From Ottelia alismoides (taxonomy: Eukaryota > Streptophyta > Magnoliopsida > Alismatales > Hydrocharitaceae): a stretch of DNA of 64,000 nt. Every line of letters starts with the position of its first letter. The first letter of the stretch is position 1. Both the position numbers and the translations under genes were made by a program. The stretch lies in contig JAZKJV010003274.1 of assembly GCA_037367405.1 (NCBI GenBank), positions 26,149 to 90,148 on the forward strand, in the 5' to 3' direction. Of the stretch, positions 49,201-54,518 are shown piece after piece. The notes beneath the pieces are model-generated. The model searched no databases. It saw only the letters and a program-made list of their open reading frames with translations, and had not been told where the DNA came from.

Positions 49201-51014
49201 GCATAATGTAACAGTTCCAAATAATGGTTTTAGTCCTTAGAAATACTACATTTCTTCCACACAGAAGGCCAATGTTGGCCTTTTTCTGCCTACCTCGACA
49301 TTTATCATGCTTTTCATTTTATTGAAAATATCTTCTAAAATTGAGCACATTTTTTTTACACAGGTGGAGCACGTTATAAGAGAGCAGAACATCATGGCCG
49401 CAAATGAAATTATTGAACTTTTCTGTGAATTGTTGGTTGTGCGCCTTCCCATAATTGCAAAGCAAAGGTTGTTACATAGCATGAATCTAATTACACAATC
49501 ACATGTAGGACCTCTAAAACTCCTTTTCTTCAGGGAATGCCCTGCTGATCTAAAAGAAGGTATTTCTAGCCTGCTGTTTTCTGGACCCAGATGCTCAGAA
49601 ATTCCTGAGCTTTTGCGAATCCGTGATATTTTTGAGAAGAAATATGGGAAGGATTTTGTATCTGCTGCCATAGAACTACGTCCTGATTCGGGTGTAAATC
49701 GGATGGTAACCCCTTGATTACTCCCTTTTTTTTATGCATCAATGAATGTGGATCCTTTTTTCATGTGTTTCTCTAGACTTACTGTATGAATGAATTTTGT
49801 GATTGTATAATTGGAGATTTCCCTTCATGATTAGCTGATTTTTTTGTGAATGACTTCCCTTCAGGGGAATTATATGGATCTGTCATCTTTCTTTTGTTTT
49901 GTTGTTTCATGCCACTAGTAACAAACTAACAATCCTTGCAAATTTGTCATATTGGGCACTTATCTTGTCACAAATTATTTTGGTGTCACTCGCAAGCTCA
50001 TTGAAAAGCTGTCGGTCAGAACACCACCAGGAGAAGTAAAGTTGAAGGTCATGAAAGAAATTGCAAAAGAATTTCAAGTTGAATGGGATACCAAAGAATC
50101 TGAAGAAGAGCTCCTCAAACTGCCAGAAGAAAGACTGGTAAGCGAAAAAGAGCTCCCTTGATTCACTCTCATAATCTGATTTGCAAATTAATTTGTATCC
50201 TTTCTTTTGTATTCCTACTAAAGAAAGGGCCGAGCGCTTTGGTCAGTGCCTCCAGTGTGCCAATGAAGCTCGATACTCCTGCCTACTGGAATGAATCCAG
50301 GTAAAATTTAGTATATTGACATTTTATGTGTTTCTATCGCAAGTTCAATAACTATTATTCGAATTCGTAATTTGACTTCTAAAGCCTCACAGATCTTGCG
50401 AAGAAGCAACCGCGACATCCCAAAAGGAAGACATCAAAGACTCTATTTCAGCTGCAAAAGCAGTTGTTGAATTAGCAGAGAAAGCAGTTGCTGTGGCACA
50501 GGCTGCAGCTCATCTTGCCAAGCAGAGCTCAACAAATATAACAGACCATAATGTTGGGCGAGAAGCTGTGATCGACGAGGGACTCACTCACACTTCAACT
50601 TCCAAGCCGGTTGTGCCAGGTAGCAGATCATGCTTGTCCAGCATCTCAATGGATAATGGTAGAGATTATCAGGAGTCAGAGAGAATTTCAAGTGATGAGG
50701 ATGCATCTACGAATAATCAAAGACATGCGAAGAAAAGATATAGCGAGAGATCTGTGAATTCTGATACAAAGTCTGATGACTCGGATGGACAGGAGTCGGA
50801 CCGCAGTGATGAAGTAGAAGAACACTCATATGAGAAGGAAGTTAACCATCCTCCTCCAGAGCATCCAGCTCCGAAGCTACAGCCATCTTATGGTGCTGCT
50901 GATACGGACATGAACAATGCTAACATATCTTCCTCCCGGGTTCATCCTAAGCTACCAGACTATGATTCCCTTGCAGCTCGGTTTGAGGCACTCAGAATGC
51001 GACGAATCAGTTAG
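10130..51014 (+). CDS. ISTL: IST1-like protein (ESCRT-III associated regulator of VPS4), seven exons
   Basis: The product belongs to the IST1 family, which binds ESCRT-III filaments and tunes the VPS4 ATPase during multivesicular-body sorting on endosomes. Exons: 10130-10215, 10323-10455, 49364-49467, 49534-49705, 49997-50137, 50224-50300 and 50393-51014. All introns are GT-AG and the phases fit, giving 1335 nt, or 444 residues plus stop. The IST1 domain spans about residues 25-190 ([89 protein letters not shown]). The long C-terminal exon is Ser/Asp/Glu-rich and ends in [11 protein letters not shown] (about 429-439), which fits a MIT-interacting motif (MIM1). Intron 2 is 38.9 kb and packed with transposons. 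Which family member it is cannot be settled here. Confidence 0.93.
10323..10455 (+). CDS. ISTL: IST1-like exon 2
   Basis: Acceptor CTGCAG at 10322. Encodes [19 protein letters not shown] through DSTARIR, the first helices of the IST1 domain. The donor CGG|GTACTT at 10455/10456 opens the 38.9 kb intron. Confidence 0.93.
10456..12311. other. Unique-looking intron sequence
   Basis: AT-rich, with no coding region or intact element recognised. The only structure noted is a 58/59 bp direct duplication at 12104-12220. It is probably the original 5' part of the intron plus decayed repeats. Confidence 0.5.
12104..12220. repeat. Two-copy 58/59 bp tandem repeat
   Basis: Units 12104-12161 and 12162-12220 both start GTTTAGAG and end in GGATCGTCTCATCATAGAATG-type sequence, with a few substitutions. 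Confidence 0.75.
12312..12641. repeat. Tandem-repeat unit, left part, interrupted by the MULE
   Basis: Begins near AGAAGCACTCATG and contains 'atggcttttgtcgaattctccatga', 'ttaaatacaagattg' and 'cattttgtaatgcctattcc'. These words recur in the units right of the MULE (18576-19575). This unit is the most diverged copy. It ends with GAGAAGAAA (12633-12641), the left target duplication of the MULE. Confidence 0.75.
12725..13145. repeat. Palindrome array in left MULE arm (45 bp period)
   Basis: Four central units start at 12870, 12915, 12960 and 13005, an exact 45 bp period. Each unit is a 25 bp palindrome with ATGTCGCATGT arms around a 3-nt centre, plus a 20 bp linker containing AGGGAATTTCTCAC. 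Further palindromes lie at 12725-12749 and about 12784-12806, and an interrupted one at about 13110-13140. Because 45 is a multiple of 3, it gives false 15-residue protein repeats. A transposase-binding or cruciform role is inference. Confidence 0.85.
13379..13901 (-). pseudogene. PMD gene of left MULE arm, exon 3 (frameshifted)
   Basis: The C-terminal exon of the plant-mobile-domain protein, read on the - strand after an acceptor TGCAG at 13902. It encodes the Arg/Gly-rich segment (alternating [11 protein letters not shown], about 13705-13745), then an acidic stretch ([12 protein letters not shown]) and a Pro-rich tail. The stop is at 13379-13381. Two bases present in the right arm (near 17340) are missing here near 13882, so the exon is out of frame with exon 2. 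The right-arm copy keeps the frame there but has its own stop. Confidence 0.8.
13986..14384 (-). CDS. PMD gene of left MULE arm, exon 2
   Basis: 399 nt between acceptor TTCAG (at 14385) and donor AAC|GTAAGT (13985). It encodes [15 protein letters not shown], then [43 protein letters not shown] and [10 protein letters not shown], a pattern seen in PMD proteins downstream of the main domain. It is open throughout. Confidence 0.8.
14458..15279 (-). CDS. PMD gene of left MULE arm, exon carrying the plant mobile domain
   Basis: 822 nt, open throughout, from acceptor TTGTAG (at 15280) to donor CAG|GTAATT (14457). It encodes the aminotransferase-like plant mobile domain (PF10536 type): [75 protein letters not shown]. 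Cellular members of the family (MAIN/MAIL proteins) act in transposon silencing and genome stability, and many copies ride in transposons. There is no ATG at the exon start; an upstream exon ends at 15338 (GAT|GTAAGT). This is the better-preserved of the two arms here. Confidence 0.85.
15340..15873 (-). pseudogene. mudrA: mudrA (MuDR transposase) fragment at the MULE centre
   Basis: The only unique part of the MULE. On the - strand 15873-15514 encodes [20 protein letters not shown], then [10 protein letters not shown] and CVWYLRG, ending [10 protein letters not shown]. This is the N-terminal MuDR DNA-binding region (PF03108 type). After one in-frame TAG (about 15515) it continues with [34 protein letters not shown], matching the region before the MULE transposase core. 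The DDE catalytic core is absent. The fragment is cut at both sides by the arm boundaries, so it cannot encode a working transposase. Confidence 0.82.
15941..16762 (+). pseudogene. PMD gene of right MULE arm, mobile-domain exon (stop codon)
   Basis: Same exon as 14458-15279 on the opposite strand: acceptor TTATAG at 15940, donor CAG|GTAATT at 16762/16763. It encodes the same plant mobile domain with roughly 20 substitutions in 240 residues. A TGA at 16676-16678, directly after PLGVR, replaces the Trp codon of the left arm, so the copy is truncated. Confidence 0.82.
16834..17232 (+). pseudogene. PMD gene of right MULE arm, exon 2
   Basis: 399 nt, open, acceptor TTCAG at 16833 and donor AAC|GTAAGT at 17232. 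It encodes the same HIVEYYYPD / [20 protein letters not shown] region as the left arm. It is called pseudogene because the exons on both sides carry stops. Confidence 0.8.
17317..17841 (+). pseudogene. PMD gene of right MULE arm, exon 3 (stop codon)
   Basis: Acceptor ATGCAG at 17316. It keeps the frame from exon 2 ([19 protein letters not shown]), but a TGA at 17401-17403 replaces the Trp of the left copy. The rest repeats the Arg/Gly-rich, acidic and Pro-rich tail to the stop at 17839-17841. The lesions of the two arms differ, so each was broken independently. Confidence 0.8.
18078..18492. repeat. Palindrome array in right MULE arm
   Basis: Mirror of 12725-13145, with GTCGCATGT/ACATGCGAC palindromes about every 45 bp. 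One unit near 18239 has lost half its palindrome, so the spacing there is shorter than in the left arm. Confidence 0.8.
18576..19575. repeat. Tandem repeat tract right of the MULE (three units)
   Basis: Units begin with GAGAAGCAATCATGCA at 18576, 18859 and 19232 and share 'ccccatattgtaccctatggc', 'ttcattttagtaatgcc' and 'ttaatacaagattgc'. The first lacks about 90 bp containing 'gatatacaaagttaaatgtcac', present in the others. The second and third keep the sequence across the MULE target site unbroken. Non-coding. Confidence 0.8.
19576..20114. other. Decayed intronic sequence, no gene supported
   Basis: The - strand at 19640-19860 can be read as a short Leu/Glu-rich, coiled-coil-like stretch ([18 protein letters not shown]) with a stop. 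It may be a remnant of a transposon-borne gene, but no family is recognised. The rest shows nothing. Confidence 0.3.
20115..20305 (+). pseudogene. Decayed PMD gene, part before the copia insertion
   Basis: [10 protein letters not shown] (about 20128-20160) matches the [10 protein letters not shown] end of the MULE PMD first exon. After an intron with acceptor GTATGTAG at 20249, [17 protein letters not shown] matches the start of PMD exon 2. The exon is then interrupted at 20305 by the copia element. Stop codons elsewhere show it is dead. It is a second, more divergent PMD lineage in the same intron. Confidence 0.65.
20301..20305. repeat. Copia 1 target duplication, left
   Basis: TGTAT, repeated at 25460-25464 just outside the other LTR. 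Confidence 0.85.
20306..20456 (+). repeat. 5' LTR of copia 1
   Basis: 151 bp, TG...CA ends. Contains a TATA box TATATAAG at 20402-20409. Confidence 0.92.
20457..20468 (+). other. Primer-binding site of copia 1
   Basis: TGGTATCAGAGC directly after the LTR, complementary to the 3' end of initiator Met-tRNA as in most plant copia elements. Confidence 0.9.
20469..21094 (+). other. Leader of copia 1
   Basis: Untranslated leader between primer site and gag. It is GC- and CT-rich, with local repeats of CTGTGCGCG and AGCGCTGCTACC words. The Cys/Arg-rich translations in it are not genes. Confidence 0.6.
21095..23317 (+). CDS. Copia 1 gag-protease-integrase part of the polyprotein
   Basis: Starts at the first ATG of the frame. 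Gag: [13 protein letters not shown] near residue 20 and a CCHC knuckle [14 protein letters not shown] (about 21833-21876). Protease: [12 protein letters not shown] with the DSG catalytic triad (about 22115). GAG-pre-integrase: [13 protein letters not shown]. Integrase core: [23 protein letters not shown] and [12 protein letters not shown], holding the D-D-E residues. A one-base slip near 23240 puts the rest of the protein in another frame; this frame ends at 23317. Confidence 0.9.
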   Translation: MSSMSESKADIPSVGAFRGPAPIVKMDGTNYELWAMQFMSMMKSTGKKHILTEPEPAEKTGVNASWEADDAYAEVWLSGTLAIEIANDILHQPTTKDMWDILAATYSQAKNETKILQLQHDIFTIKQNGRPLHSLYTSLRGMFEKLYSFMPLTATPEQQKTYRNATMVGVFLAALDPEYEAARSQILANSTIPPMEEVFHRLSRITIPSTTASQNSSAMAINRGRGFHHPSRGRGPCGRGGRTRPTCTYCHRVGHNEDTCYSKHGFPASARAAEQIEPPSAATLDQRFEDLVARLRGIIPPSSPAPTIESHSDAAASASASTSASGSILVFHSSRSDTLPWIMDSGATHHLCGDQSLLSGYTQIPPGRTVMIANGTHSPIAGQGEARLTSSMQLKNVLHAPDFSMNLLSISQITKDLHCRAIFDPSSLTFQDIHTGNVIGRGYEQGGLYRLNQTPFAGSSTSSGQVSPLLWHLRFGHLPLQKLRHVLPYGLPRTPIQCEACQLGKHHMSSFPSRPGRSSTSKFELFHIDIWGPSRVPDHQGHRFYIVFVDDFSRVSWVFLMKNKSEARNIIIHFLNEIQNVFSTSVKLVRSDNALELCTNILANYYSSKGIIHQTSYAHTSQENGIVERKHRHLLDVTRSLLIQSHIPYSYWGDAVLTACYLINRMPSSVLNEQIPFSLIHPDKDLFTLTPRVFRSVAFVHQLSPGTDKLFPRAVSSVSLLGTPELKRGTSALILCVGGI
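23314..24078 (+). pseudogene. Copia 1 polyprotein, linker and start of reverse transcriptase
   Basis: The coding frame really resumes just after the slip near 23240. It includes a Pro-rich linker (23410-23470) and the RT start: [53 protein letters not shown] at 24076-24078 stands where copia RTs have Trp before the HQLDVKNAF block, so translation would stop in the middle of RT. Confidence 0.85.
24079..24756 (+). pseudogene. Copia 1 reverse transcriptase core
   Basis: Same frame as the preceding part, after the TAG. It contains [29 protein letters not shown] and the catalytic YVDD in [11 protein letters not shown] (about 24350), then FLGLEFAR. A frame slip near 24752 ends it. Confidence 0.88.
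24753..25301 (+). pseudogene. Copia 1 RNase H
   Basis: Contains [61 protein letters not shown] and [12 protein letters not shown], the copia RNase H1 pattern. It ends in the usual [10 protein letters not shown] just before the purine tract. It is in a different frame from the RT core. Confidence 0.88.
25300..25308 (+). other. Polypurine tract of copia 1
   Basis: GAGGGGGAG directly before the 3' LTR, the plus-strand primer. Confidence 0.85.
25309..25459 (+). repeat. 3' LTR of copia 1
   Basis: 151 bp, no difference from the 5' LTR found by eye. Followed by target duplication TGTAT at 25460-25464. Confidence 0.92.
25460..26341 (+). pseudogene. Decayed PMD gene, part after the copia insertion
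   Basis: Continues the PMD exon 2 interrupted at 20305: [34 protein letters not shown] and then (other frame) [14 protein letters not shown] before a GTAAGT donor at about 25728. These match [21 protein letters not shown] and [12 protein letters not shown] of the MULE PMD. An exon 3 remnant with an acidic [13 protein letters not shown] stretch follows (26160-26341). In-frame stops and frame shifts are present. Part of it is duplicated (25661-26160). Confidence 0.65.
25661..26160. repeat. 250 bp tandem duplication in the PMD relic
   Basis: 25661-25910 and 25911-26160 are nearly identical (for example CATCTGTGGGGATTACAG against CATCTGTAGGGATTAGAG). The copy spans the end of PMD exon 2, its intron and the start of exon 3. 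Confidence 0.85.
26342..27116. other. Non-coding spacer between copia 1 and copia 2
   Basis: No gene recognised. A perfect 11 bp hairpin stem (CCAAAGCCGTC / GACGGCTTTGG, 26875-26905) is followed by diverged repeats of AAGCGAC/GAAGAGGCGAC words to about 26970. These resemble subterminal repeats of DNA transposons, but no termini were found. Confidence 0.35.
27117..27535 (+). repeat. 5' LTR and primer-site concatemer of copia 2
   Basis: LTR 27117-27256 (TGTTGAG...CTCAACA), primer site 27257, leader; LTR fragment about 27301-27356, primer site 27357; LTR fragment about 27377-27500, primer site 27501, leader. Each primer site reads TGGTATCAGAGCAACGG. The two extra junctions share short homologies (CCTA at about 27300 and TCTT at about 27374), as expected for template switching or microhomology repair. 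Confidence 0.85.
28081..32128 (+). pseudogene. Broken gag-pol of copia 2
   Basis: Domains recognisable in order across several frames: gag ([13 protein letters not shown], 28158), knuckle [14 protein letters not shown] (about 28810), protease [12 protein letters not shown] (about 29091), remnants of integrase (29700-29900), Pro-rich linker (30330-30360), RT pieces (YVDDIIVTG near 31265) and RNase H ([40 protein letters not shown], 31730-32000). It ends with the [13 protein letters not shown] tail and purine tract. The Pro/Arg-rich leader lies before it (27535-28080). Numerous stops show it is long dead. Confidence 0.85.
32102..33265 (+). repeat. 582 bp tandem duplication at the 3' side of copia 2
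   Basis: 32102-32683 and 32684-33265 are near-identical copies. Each contains the pol end, a purine tract, a 42 bp LTR stub, the pol end again, a purine tract, a 147 bp LTR (32293-32439 and 32875-33021), then TGGTATCTCGC and about 240 bp of leader-like sequence. The leader-like part resembles the repeats at 33522-34099. Confidence 0.85.
33266..34388. repeat. Repeat-rich spacer with a 289 bp duplication and gypsy target repeat
   Basis: No gene. 33522-33810 and 33811-34099 are tandem copies. An antisense primer-site-like TTTGATATCATGTGG lies at about 33426. From 34190 it holds units of the AGACCAAGTCCAAC / CATAGACGATATGG family also seen at 48400-49260. The last unit is cut by the gypsy element after GGTTT (34384-34388). 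Confidence 0.7.
34389..38086 (-). repeat. 3' LTR of the gypsy element
   Basis: 3698 bp. On the - strand it starts at 38086 with TGTAACATCCATATTC. TATA box TATAAATA at 37449-37456, so U3 is only about 0.65 kb and R-U5 about 3 kb. A GC-rich block at about 35230-35660 (BamHI-like GGATCC words, GCGAGCTCGCAGTG) is conserved in all copies. It is a few percent different from the other LTR by eye. Confidence 0.9.
38270..38668 (-). pseudogene. Gypsy integrase C-terminus with chromodomain-like tail
   Basis: Open frame with [19 protein letters not shown] (GPF/Y module), [20 protein letters not shown] and then [34 protein letters not shown], the chromodomain-like ending of chromovirus integrases, which is thought to steer integration to heterochromatin. 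It is separated from the rest of integrase by a frame break near 38690. Confidence 0.85.
38718..39720 (-). pseudogene. Gypsy integrase
   Basis: H2C2 zinc finger ([28 protein letters not shown], about 39480-39590). Catalytic core with [34 protein letters not shown] and, after a break near 39100, [20 protein letters not shown] frame change near 39103-39150 separates the two parts. Confidence 0.88.
39751..40190 (-). pseudogene. Gypsy RNase H
   Basis: [56 protein letters not shown]: the Ty3/gypsy RNase H pattern. It lies directly downstream of the RT connection region, with a stop at about 40192 between them. Confidence 0.88.
40190..41954 (-). pseudogene. Gypsy reverse transcriptase with a triplicated segment
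   Basis: Starts with the hallmark [17 protein letters not shown] (about 41880), then [48 protein letters not shown] and the catalytic FIDD (in VVVFIDDV). The FIDD segment occurs three times because of a 343 bp triplication (40551-41579). 343 is not a multiple of 3, so frame is lost at each junction. Further stops occur (for example CTAG near 40556). A frame slip near 41650 separates the N-terminal part. Confidence 0.88.
40551..41579 (-). repeat. Three tandem copies of a 343 bp RT segment
   Basis: Copies at 40551-40893, 40894-41236 and 41237-41579. Each starts ATAACTAGAACTCACAC and ends near TCGAATAAAT. Only single-base differences were seen (for example CACCTGCTC against CACTTGCTC, AAAATAATT against AAAACAATT). 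Confidence 0.9.
41903..42466 (-). CDS. Gypsy aspartic protease region
   Basis: Retropepsin motif [12 protein letters not shown] (about 42330) with the catalytic Asp, and [13 protein letters not shown] (about 42115). It processes the Gag-Pol polyprotein. The frame is open for 187 residues, but it overlaps the gag and RT frames only through slips, so it is part of a broken polyprotein. Confidence 0.85.
   Translation of the reverse strand: MAGSSAASARQGQLHVVTEEQARSAATVVKGMVSVLGRPFHVLFDSGSTHSFLASRLLVSLDKVAETLSSPYHIRGPGGQLFVISLIVRQLPILIGGHEMIADCLLLQLDEFDLILGMDWLSTHHALVDCFRKTVVFRIPWLPEFTFEGTIHDSTMEYISVLRAQRLVDQGCDSYLAFIREVLIRSR
42379..44370 (-). pseudogene. Gypsy gag with in-frame internal duplication and stops
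   Basis: The start at 44370 encodes [20 protein letters not shown], then a Gln-rich and acidic N-terminus and the retrotransposon gag domain ([57 protein letters not shown]). The zinc knuckle [14 protein letters not shown] is near 42600. A 567 bp (189-codon) segment is duplicated in tandem, so the N-terminal half appears twice; the second copy has stops near 43591 and 43685. Gag would package element RNA. Confidence 0.88.
43228..44361 (-). repeat. 567 bp in-frame tandem duplication in gypsy gag
   Basis: 43228-43794 and 43795-44361. The repeat starts GGACACTACGGCC and ends TCTCCTGACCGGG. The junction shares GGGA/GGA microhomology. Length is a multiple of three. Confidence 0.9.
44607..44623 (-). 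other. Primer-binding site of the gypsy element
   Basis: On the - strand TGGTATCAAAGCAGTGG, three bases inside the 5' LTR. It matches the initiator-Met-tRNA type TGGTATCA core with changes after it. Confidence 0.65.
44627..48316 (-). repeat. 5' LTR of the gypsy element
   Basis: 3690 bp, starting on the - strand at 48316 with TGTAACATCC. TATA box TATAAATA at 47680-47687 would drive the element's transcript. GC-rich block at about 45470-45900. Short open frames conserved in both LTRs (47406-47705 and 45361-45582) follow DNA conservation and are not supported as genes. Confidence 0.9.
48317..49363. repeat. Tandem AGACCAAGTCC repeats and antisense LTR relic, end of intron 2
   Basis: Units of roughly 160-190 bp with AGACCAAGTCCAACTCATAGA, CATCTATAGACGCATAATG and GGTTTTAGTCCTTAGAAATAC recur near 48406, 48569, 48957 and 49130, usually preceded by GGGGCCCCACC. 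Between them an antisense primer-site/LTR remnant (TTTGATACCATGTAG, about 48772-48900) is visible. The intron's own 3' end begins near 49260. Confidence 0.7.
49364..49467 (+). CDS. ISTL: IST1-like exon 3
   Basis: Acceptor ACACAG at 49363. Encodes [20 protein letters not shown] through IIAKQ plus two bases. Donor AAAG|GTTGTT. The core helix of the IST1 domain. Confidence 0.93.
49534..49705 (+). CDS. ISTL: IST1-like exon 4
   Basis: Acceptor TTCTTCAG at 49533 after a short 66 bp intron. Encodes [35 protein letters not shown] and [11 protein letters not shown]. Donor ATG|GTAACC. Confidence 0.93.
49997..50137 (+). CDS. ISTL: IST1-like exon 5
   Basis: Acceptor CGCAAG at 49996. Encodes [20 protein letters not shown] and [20 protein letters not shown], the end of the IST1 domain. 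Donor CTG|GTAAGC; 47 whole codons. Confidence 0.92.
50224..50300 (+). CDS. ISTL: IST1-like exon 6
   Basis: Acceptor CTAAAG at 50223. Encodes [20 protein letters not shown] and YWNES. Donor CCAG|GTAAAA. 77 nt, consistent with phases on both sides. Confidence 0.85.
50393..51014 (+). CDS. ISTL: IST1-like exon 7 (C-terminus with MIM1-like motif)
   Basis: Acceptor CTCACAG at 50392. An Ala/Glu-rich helical start ([20 protein letters not shown]) is followed by a Ser/Asp/Glu-rich low-complexity tail. The end is [16 protein letters not shown], fitting a MIT-interacting motif that would contact VPS4 or LIP5. Stop TAG at 51012-51014. Confidence 0.92.
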
Positions 51015-51795
51015 TTTGCACAAAATAGGATTTGCACGATATATAAAAATATATTGTACTTCTCTATATATATTTTTTGTACCATGATATGCTATGACAA
51101 CATCTAATAAGCATTTTCCCTAAAGGGACAACAATTCTAATGTTTATTCTACTTTCTATCTGTTTTCGCTGCGACTGTCGAATAAAATATATAGTTGGCA
51201 AAATGTGAATGGAGCCATGCCATGAGCAAGCACTTGAAAACTTCTGTAACGAAAGTAATTATCTGGAGATTATTAGTGTGTATCAAGAAAAAGTGCATAT
51301 TGTAAAAAATTATAGTCTACTGGTTTGTTTATTCTGTCCAATTCCGATGGCTAAACAAAATTAAACTGGCTAAACAAAATTAAACTATGGCACAAGTGTT
51401 GTGGAGCTGCCGGTGGTTAATTCTGCAGACAGAACAAATGTAAATCAAATCAGATGTTGGAAAACATGCACAAGAATAGATTATCTGGCATTGGTCGGGC
51501 ACCTTTTTTAGCAACTCTTCCTCGGAGTTCATATAAACACTTCCTTATGGGACACTTCACAGTAGACCACAGATCCCCTGATCCGAAAGGGATCGTCGAT
51601 ACCAGGGTGGAACTCAAACATTTTCTCAAGAACTCCGTAGTAGCTTGCAATTCTCAATCAATTCAGCTATGTTTCATTTTGGTGAGATGAGTGAGCGTGG
51701 TAGGGTTTTCTTGAAGAAACCTTCCATGAAACAATGATAATAATAGTAAGTTTGAGAAAACTCTTGATCTTGAAAACTATCTTGGGCTACTTCCA
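51015..51795 (+). other. 3' flank of the IST1-like gene
   Basis: Contains the 3' UTR. A possible polyadenylation signal AATAAA lies at 51181-51186. No further gene is recognised up to the gypsy relic. Confidence 0.5.
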
Positions 51796-52580
51796 ATTCA
51801 AAATGGCTTCAACCTTGGCTGGATCCACGTATACTCCCCTTGCCTGAAACGATGTGCCCTAGAAATGAGACATGCTTCGACCAAAACATACATCAATAGA
51901 TCAAAACACCATAAATAGAGATCATGATGAAATGACGAAGAAAAAGACCAAAACAAGTTGTTGATCCTCGATAACGAATACATGTTCTTTGTTAATGGCT
52001 TATTAAGTTGTTGGTAGTCGATGCACATACGCATTGACCCCACCTTCTTCTTATTCATAAAAAGAAGTGTTGGGCCTTATATACCCCTTCTCTAGCTCCC
52101 AGAGTTCAGTCCTCAACTCACACAATTCTACGAATGCCATTCAGTATCAAATGAGATCTCTCAAGTTGGTGGTAACTTGATCGACTCTTTCGAAAGGACA
52201 TCTAGAAAGTCTCTGACGGTTGATACCACTGCACATATCTTCTCCATTTTCTCATCAAGAAAGGTGATGTAAACTATATACTCTTCATATCTCTATCAAA
52301 AAACTACTCTATTTTGTGTGTTGAAATAAAATTGATTGCTACATCATCGATCACGCTCATAAATTCGAATTTCGAGACCTTGGGAAATGAAAAACATCAC
52401 TTCTTCTCATAACAGTTAATTCATGATTGATATCCATGCCTAGTATAATATCAAAGTCTTGTATCAATGTCGCAATTAGGTATGTTGGGAACTCATGCCC
52501 TTCGATCAGAATTATGTACCAAAAGTGAGTATGAGATGAACAGAACACATGATCCATAACCCCTTAATATGGAAGTAAAT
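51796..52580 (-). pseudogene. Relic of Ty3/gypsy pol (protease and RT pieces)
   Basis: On the - strand, FDIILGMDINHEL (about 52450) resembles the gypsy protease ILGMDWL block. [20 protein letters not shown] then SLSRINNLF (about 51960-52060) matches the [11 protein letters not shown] / PLPRIDDLF block. No LTRs were found. Short and decayed; a different copy from the element at 34389-48316. Confidence 0.7.
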
Positions 52581-53937
52581 TAAAACCATGTTGGGATTCC
52601 AGCCGAAGCAGGAAAACTCAATAGAGATAAAATATTCGGTTGCTCATGTAAGAACAAGCATTATAAAACCATATATTGAGTGAGTAAACTCAGAGATAAA
52701 AGATTTATTTTCTCATGTAAGAAGACACATTATAAAATCATATATCGAGTAAGTACCTCCATTAGCTAAGGTGGATGTTGTACGTTCATGGTTCATACCA
52801 TATTCAGCTTAGCATCCATCTAATTTCTTGATGCAGCACTTTGAGCTTATTGATGTCATCCTCACCCATGACTTTATTCTCAGCCACGATTCTCTAGATT
52901 GTTCTCTGAGAAAATTATTTCAGTATCATAGCTACCATGTGGTTTGTGCAGCTTTGAATCTATTTTCGATGAAGTGAAGGATAATTTTTTTCTAAAAATG
53001 CCATGTATGATGGTGGTCGTAGCAAACTTGTGGAGCATCTTGTGTGGTAGGTAGTATGTAGTTCAGGATGTGCAAAATCATCAAAGTTATTCTAACATGA
53101 TTGTATCTCCTATTCATGCAGCCGTATTCTCCTATCGAATATCGACTCCAAGATACAATCGGGTTCTCTAAAACCTCTTGTTCGATTATTATTGCCAATT
53201 CAGTCATTTGCCCTCATGTGGTCACAATATGGTCACAAACAAGCTCTCACAATCTACCCCTCGAGCCATCTCGAAACCTAACAATCTGATCAACTTTGCG
53301 TATAAGGGTAGAGCCAATAAAATAGACTAAATCCAAGAGCTTCCACCAATCCTTCTCCATTATCATTGGACCTTGCTCTAAACTAGTTATTTCTATTGTT
53401 AACATGATCAACAGGGCATGCAATATACAGTAATTTTCTGGATCCATACGAATCGATAATAATGCATCATAGATTAACAGAGTTATAATCATGTATTTCC
53501 GATTTACATCCCAATTACAATATACATGCATGAACCGATTTAATATGCAGAGCAACATATTCAGGAAAGGTAAAGCAATAAGCACATTGCAAAAATAAAA
53601 CAGTAAATAGATTAGAGAAGAGATCACCAAAACGTCCATGAAAGACTGTCCTTAGAGAGGATATCTCCCCTACAATACCAGTGCGGGGTAGTGATGATCT
53701 GCTCCCAGGGTACGACGATACGCGATCTTTGTCCGTGCACACCAACAAAATCGTCCTCAAGAGTAACTCAGAGAACTACAACTGAGAGAAGAAGAACTGT
53801 CGCGATCGCGGTGAAAGAACATGCAACGAGAGTGAGAAAGTTTTCTTACGTGAAAAGAAAATAAGCATCCAGGGATAGGTATATGTACATTTAGTATGCA
53901 GAATTTTGAATTCTGAAAATGCCCCTCAATACCTATC
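52581..53937. other. Spacer with no recognised gene
   Basis: AT-rich. Short direct repetition near 52630-52750 ('gagataaaatattcggttgctcatgtaag' type words twice). Nothing coding is supported. Confidence 0.45.
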
Positions 53938-54252
53938 TGTTGGAGTATTTGAGTTATGCGTCACTTGAGTTGTAGATTGGTAAATGGATCAATCCAGGAT
54001 CCATTTACCATATCCAAGTCTTTCATCCCACTTCTACCAGTTGTGAGATGTGAAGACTCAGTGAGGGTTATATAAGAAGCCCCTCACCCCATGTATCCAG
54101 TGAGAAAGTACAATGCATACATCAACCCTTTGAGGCGTTTTCCTGTGGTTTCATCCCGCTCCTTAGGGAGTAGGGTTCCACGTTAAATCCTGCATTCTTC
54201 ATTTCTTTATCATTTATTGTTAATTCCGTTTCCGTATTCCTATTTTCTAACA
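53938..54252 (+). repeat. 5' LTR of the non-coding LTR element
   Basis: 315 bp with TG...CA ends, 'gttatataagaagcccctcacccc' TATA region and an end TTTTCTAACA followed by TGGTATCAAAGCGG. Confidence 0.75.
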
Positions 54253-54510
54253 TGGTATCAAAGCGGGTTTGATTCTCTAGGTATTGTTCTTGAGATTTAT
54301 ACATTTTTTTCAAGATTCGATTGTTAGTTGTTCTTAAAGAATTTCTAGTTGTTCGTGAAGCATTTCGTGATTCCAAGCTGCAATAGCAAGTGGAATCCAT
54401 ATTATAGAATCTGTGTGGGTTTCTCATGAAACCCTAAATACTCAGGCGGAACCCTAACCACACAAGCATCTACACAGGCAGTAACCCTAGCTGTACAGGC
54501 TCTAGGAAGC

Positions 54511-54518
54511 CTGCTAAC
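54511..54518. repeat. hAT target duplication, left
   Basis: CTGCTAAC, repeated exactly at 59688-59695. Confidence 0.8.

Larger units (their letters stand above)
10456..49363 (+). other. ISTL: Intron 2 of the IST1-like gene, 38,908 bp, filled with transposons
   Basis: Opens with GTACTT and closes with a pyrimidine tract and ACACAG at 49363. The flanking exons are in matching phase (0/0) and encode consecutive parts of the IST1 domain (TARIR | VEHVIREQN), so this is one gene and not two fragments by chance. It contains the MULE, two copia elements, a PMD relic and the gypsy element described separately. Confidence 0.9.
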
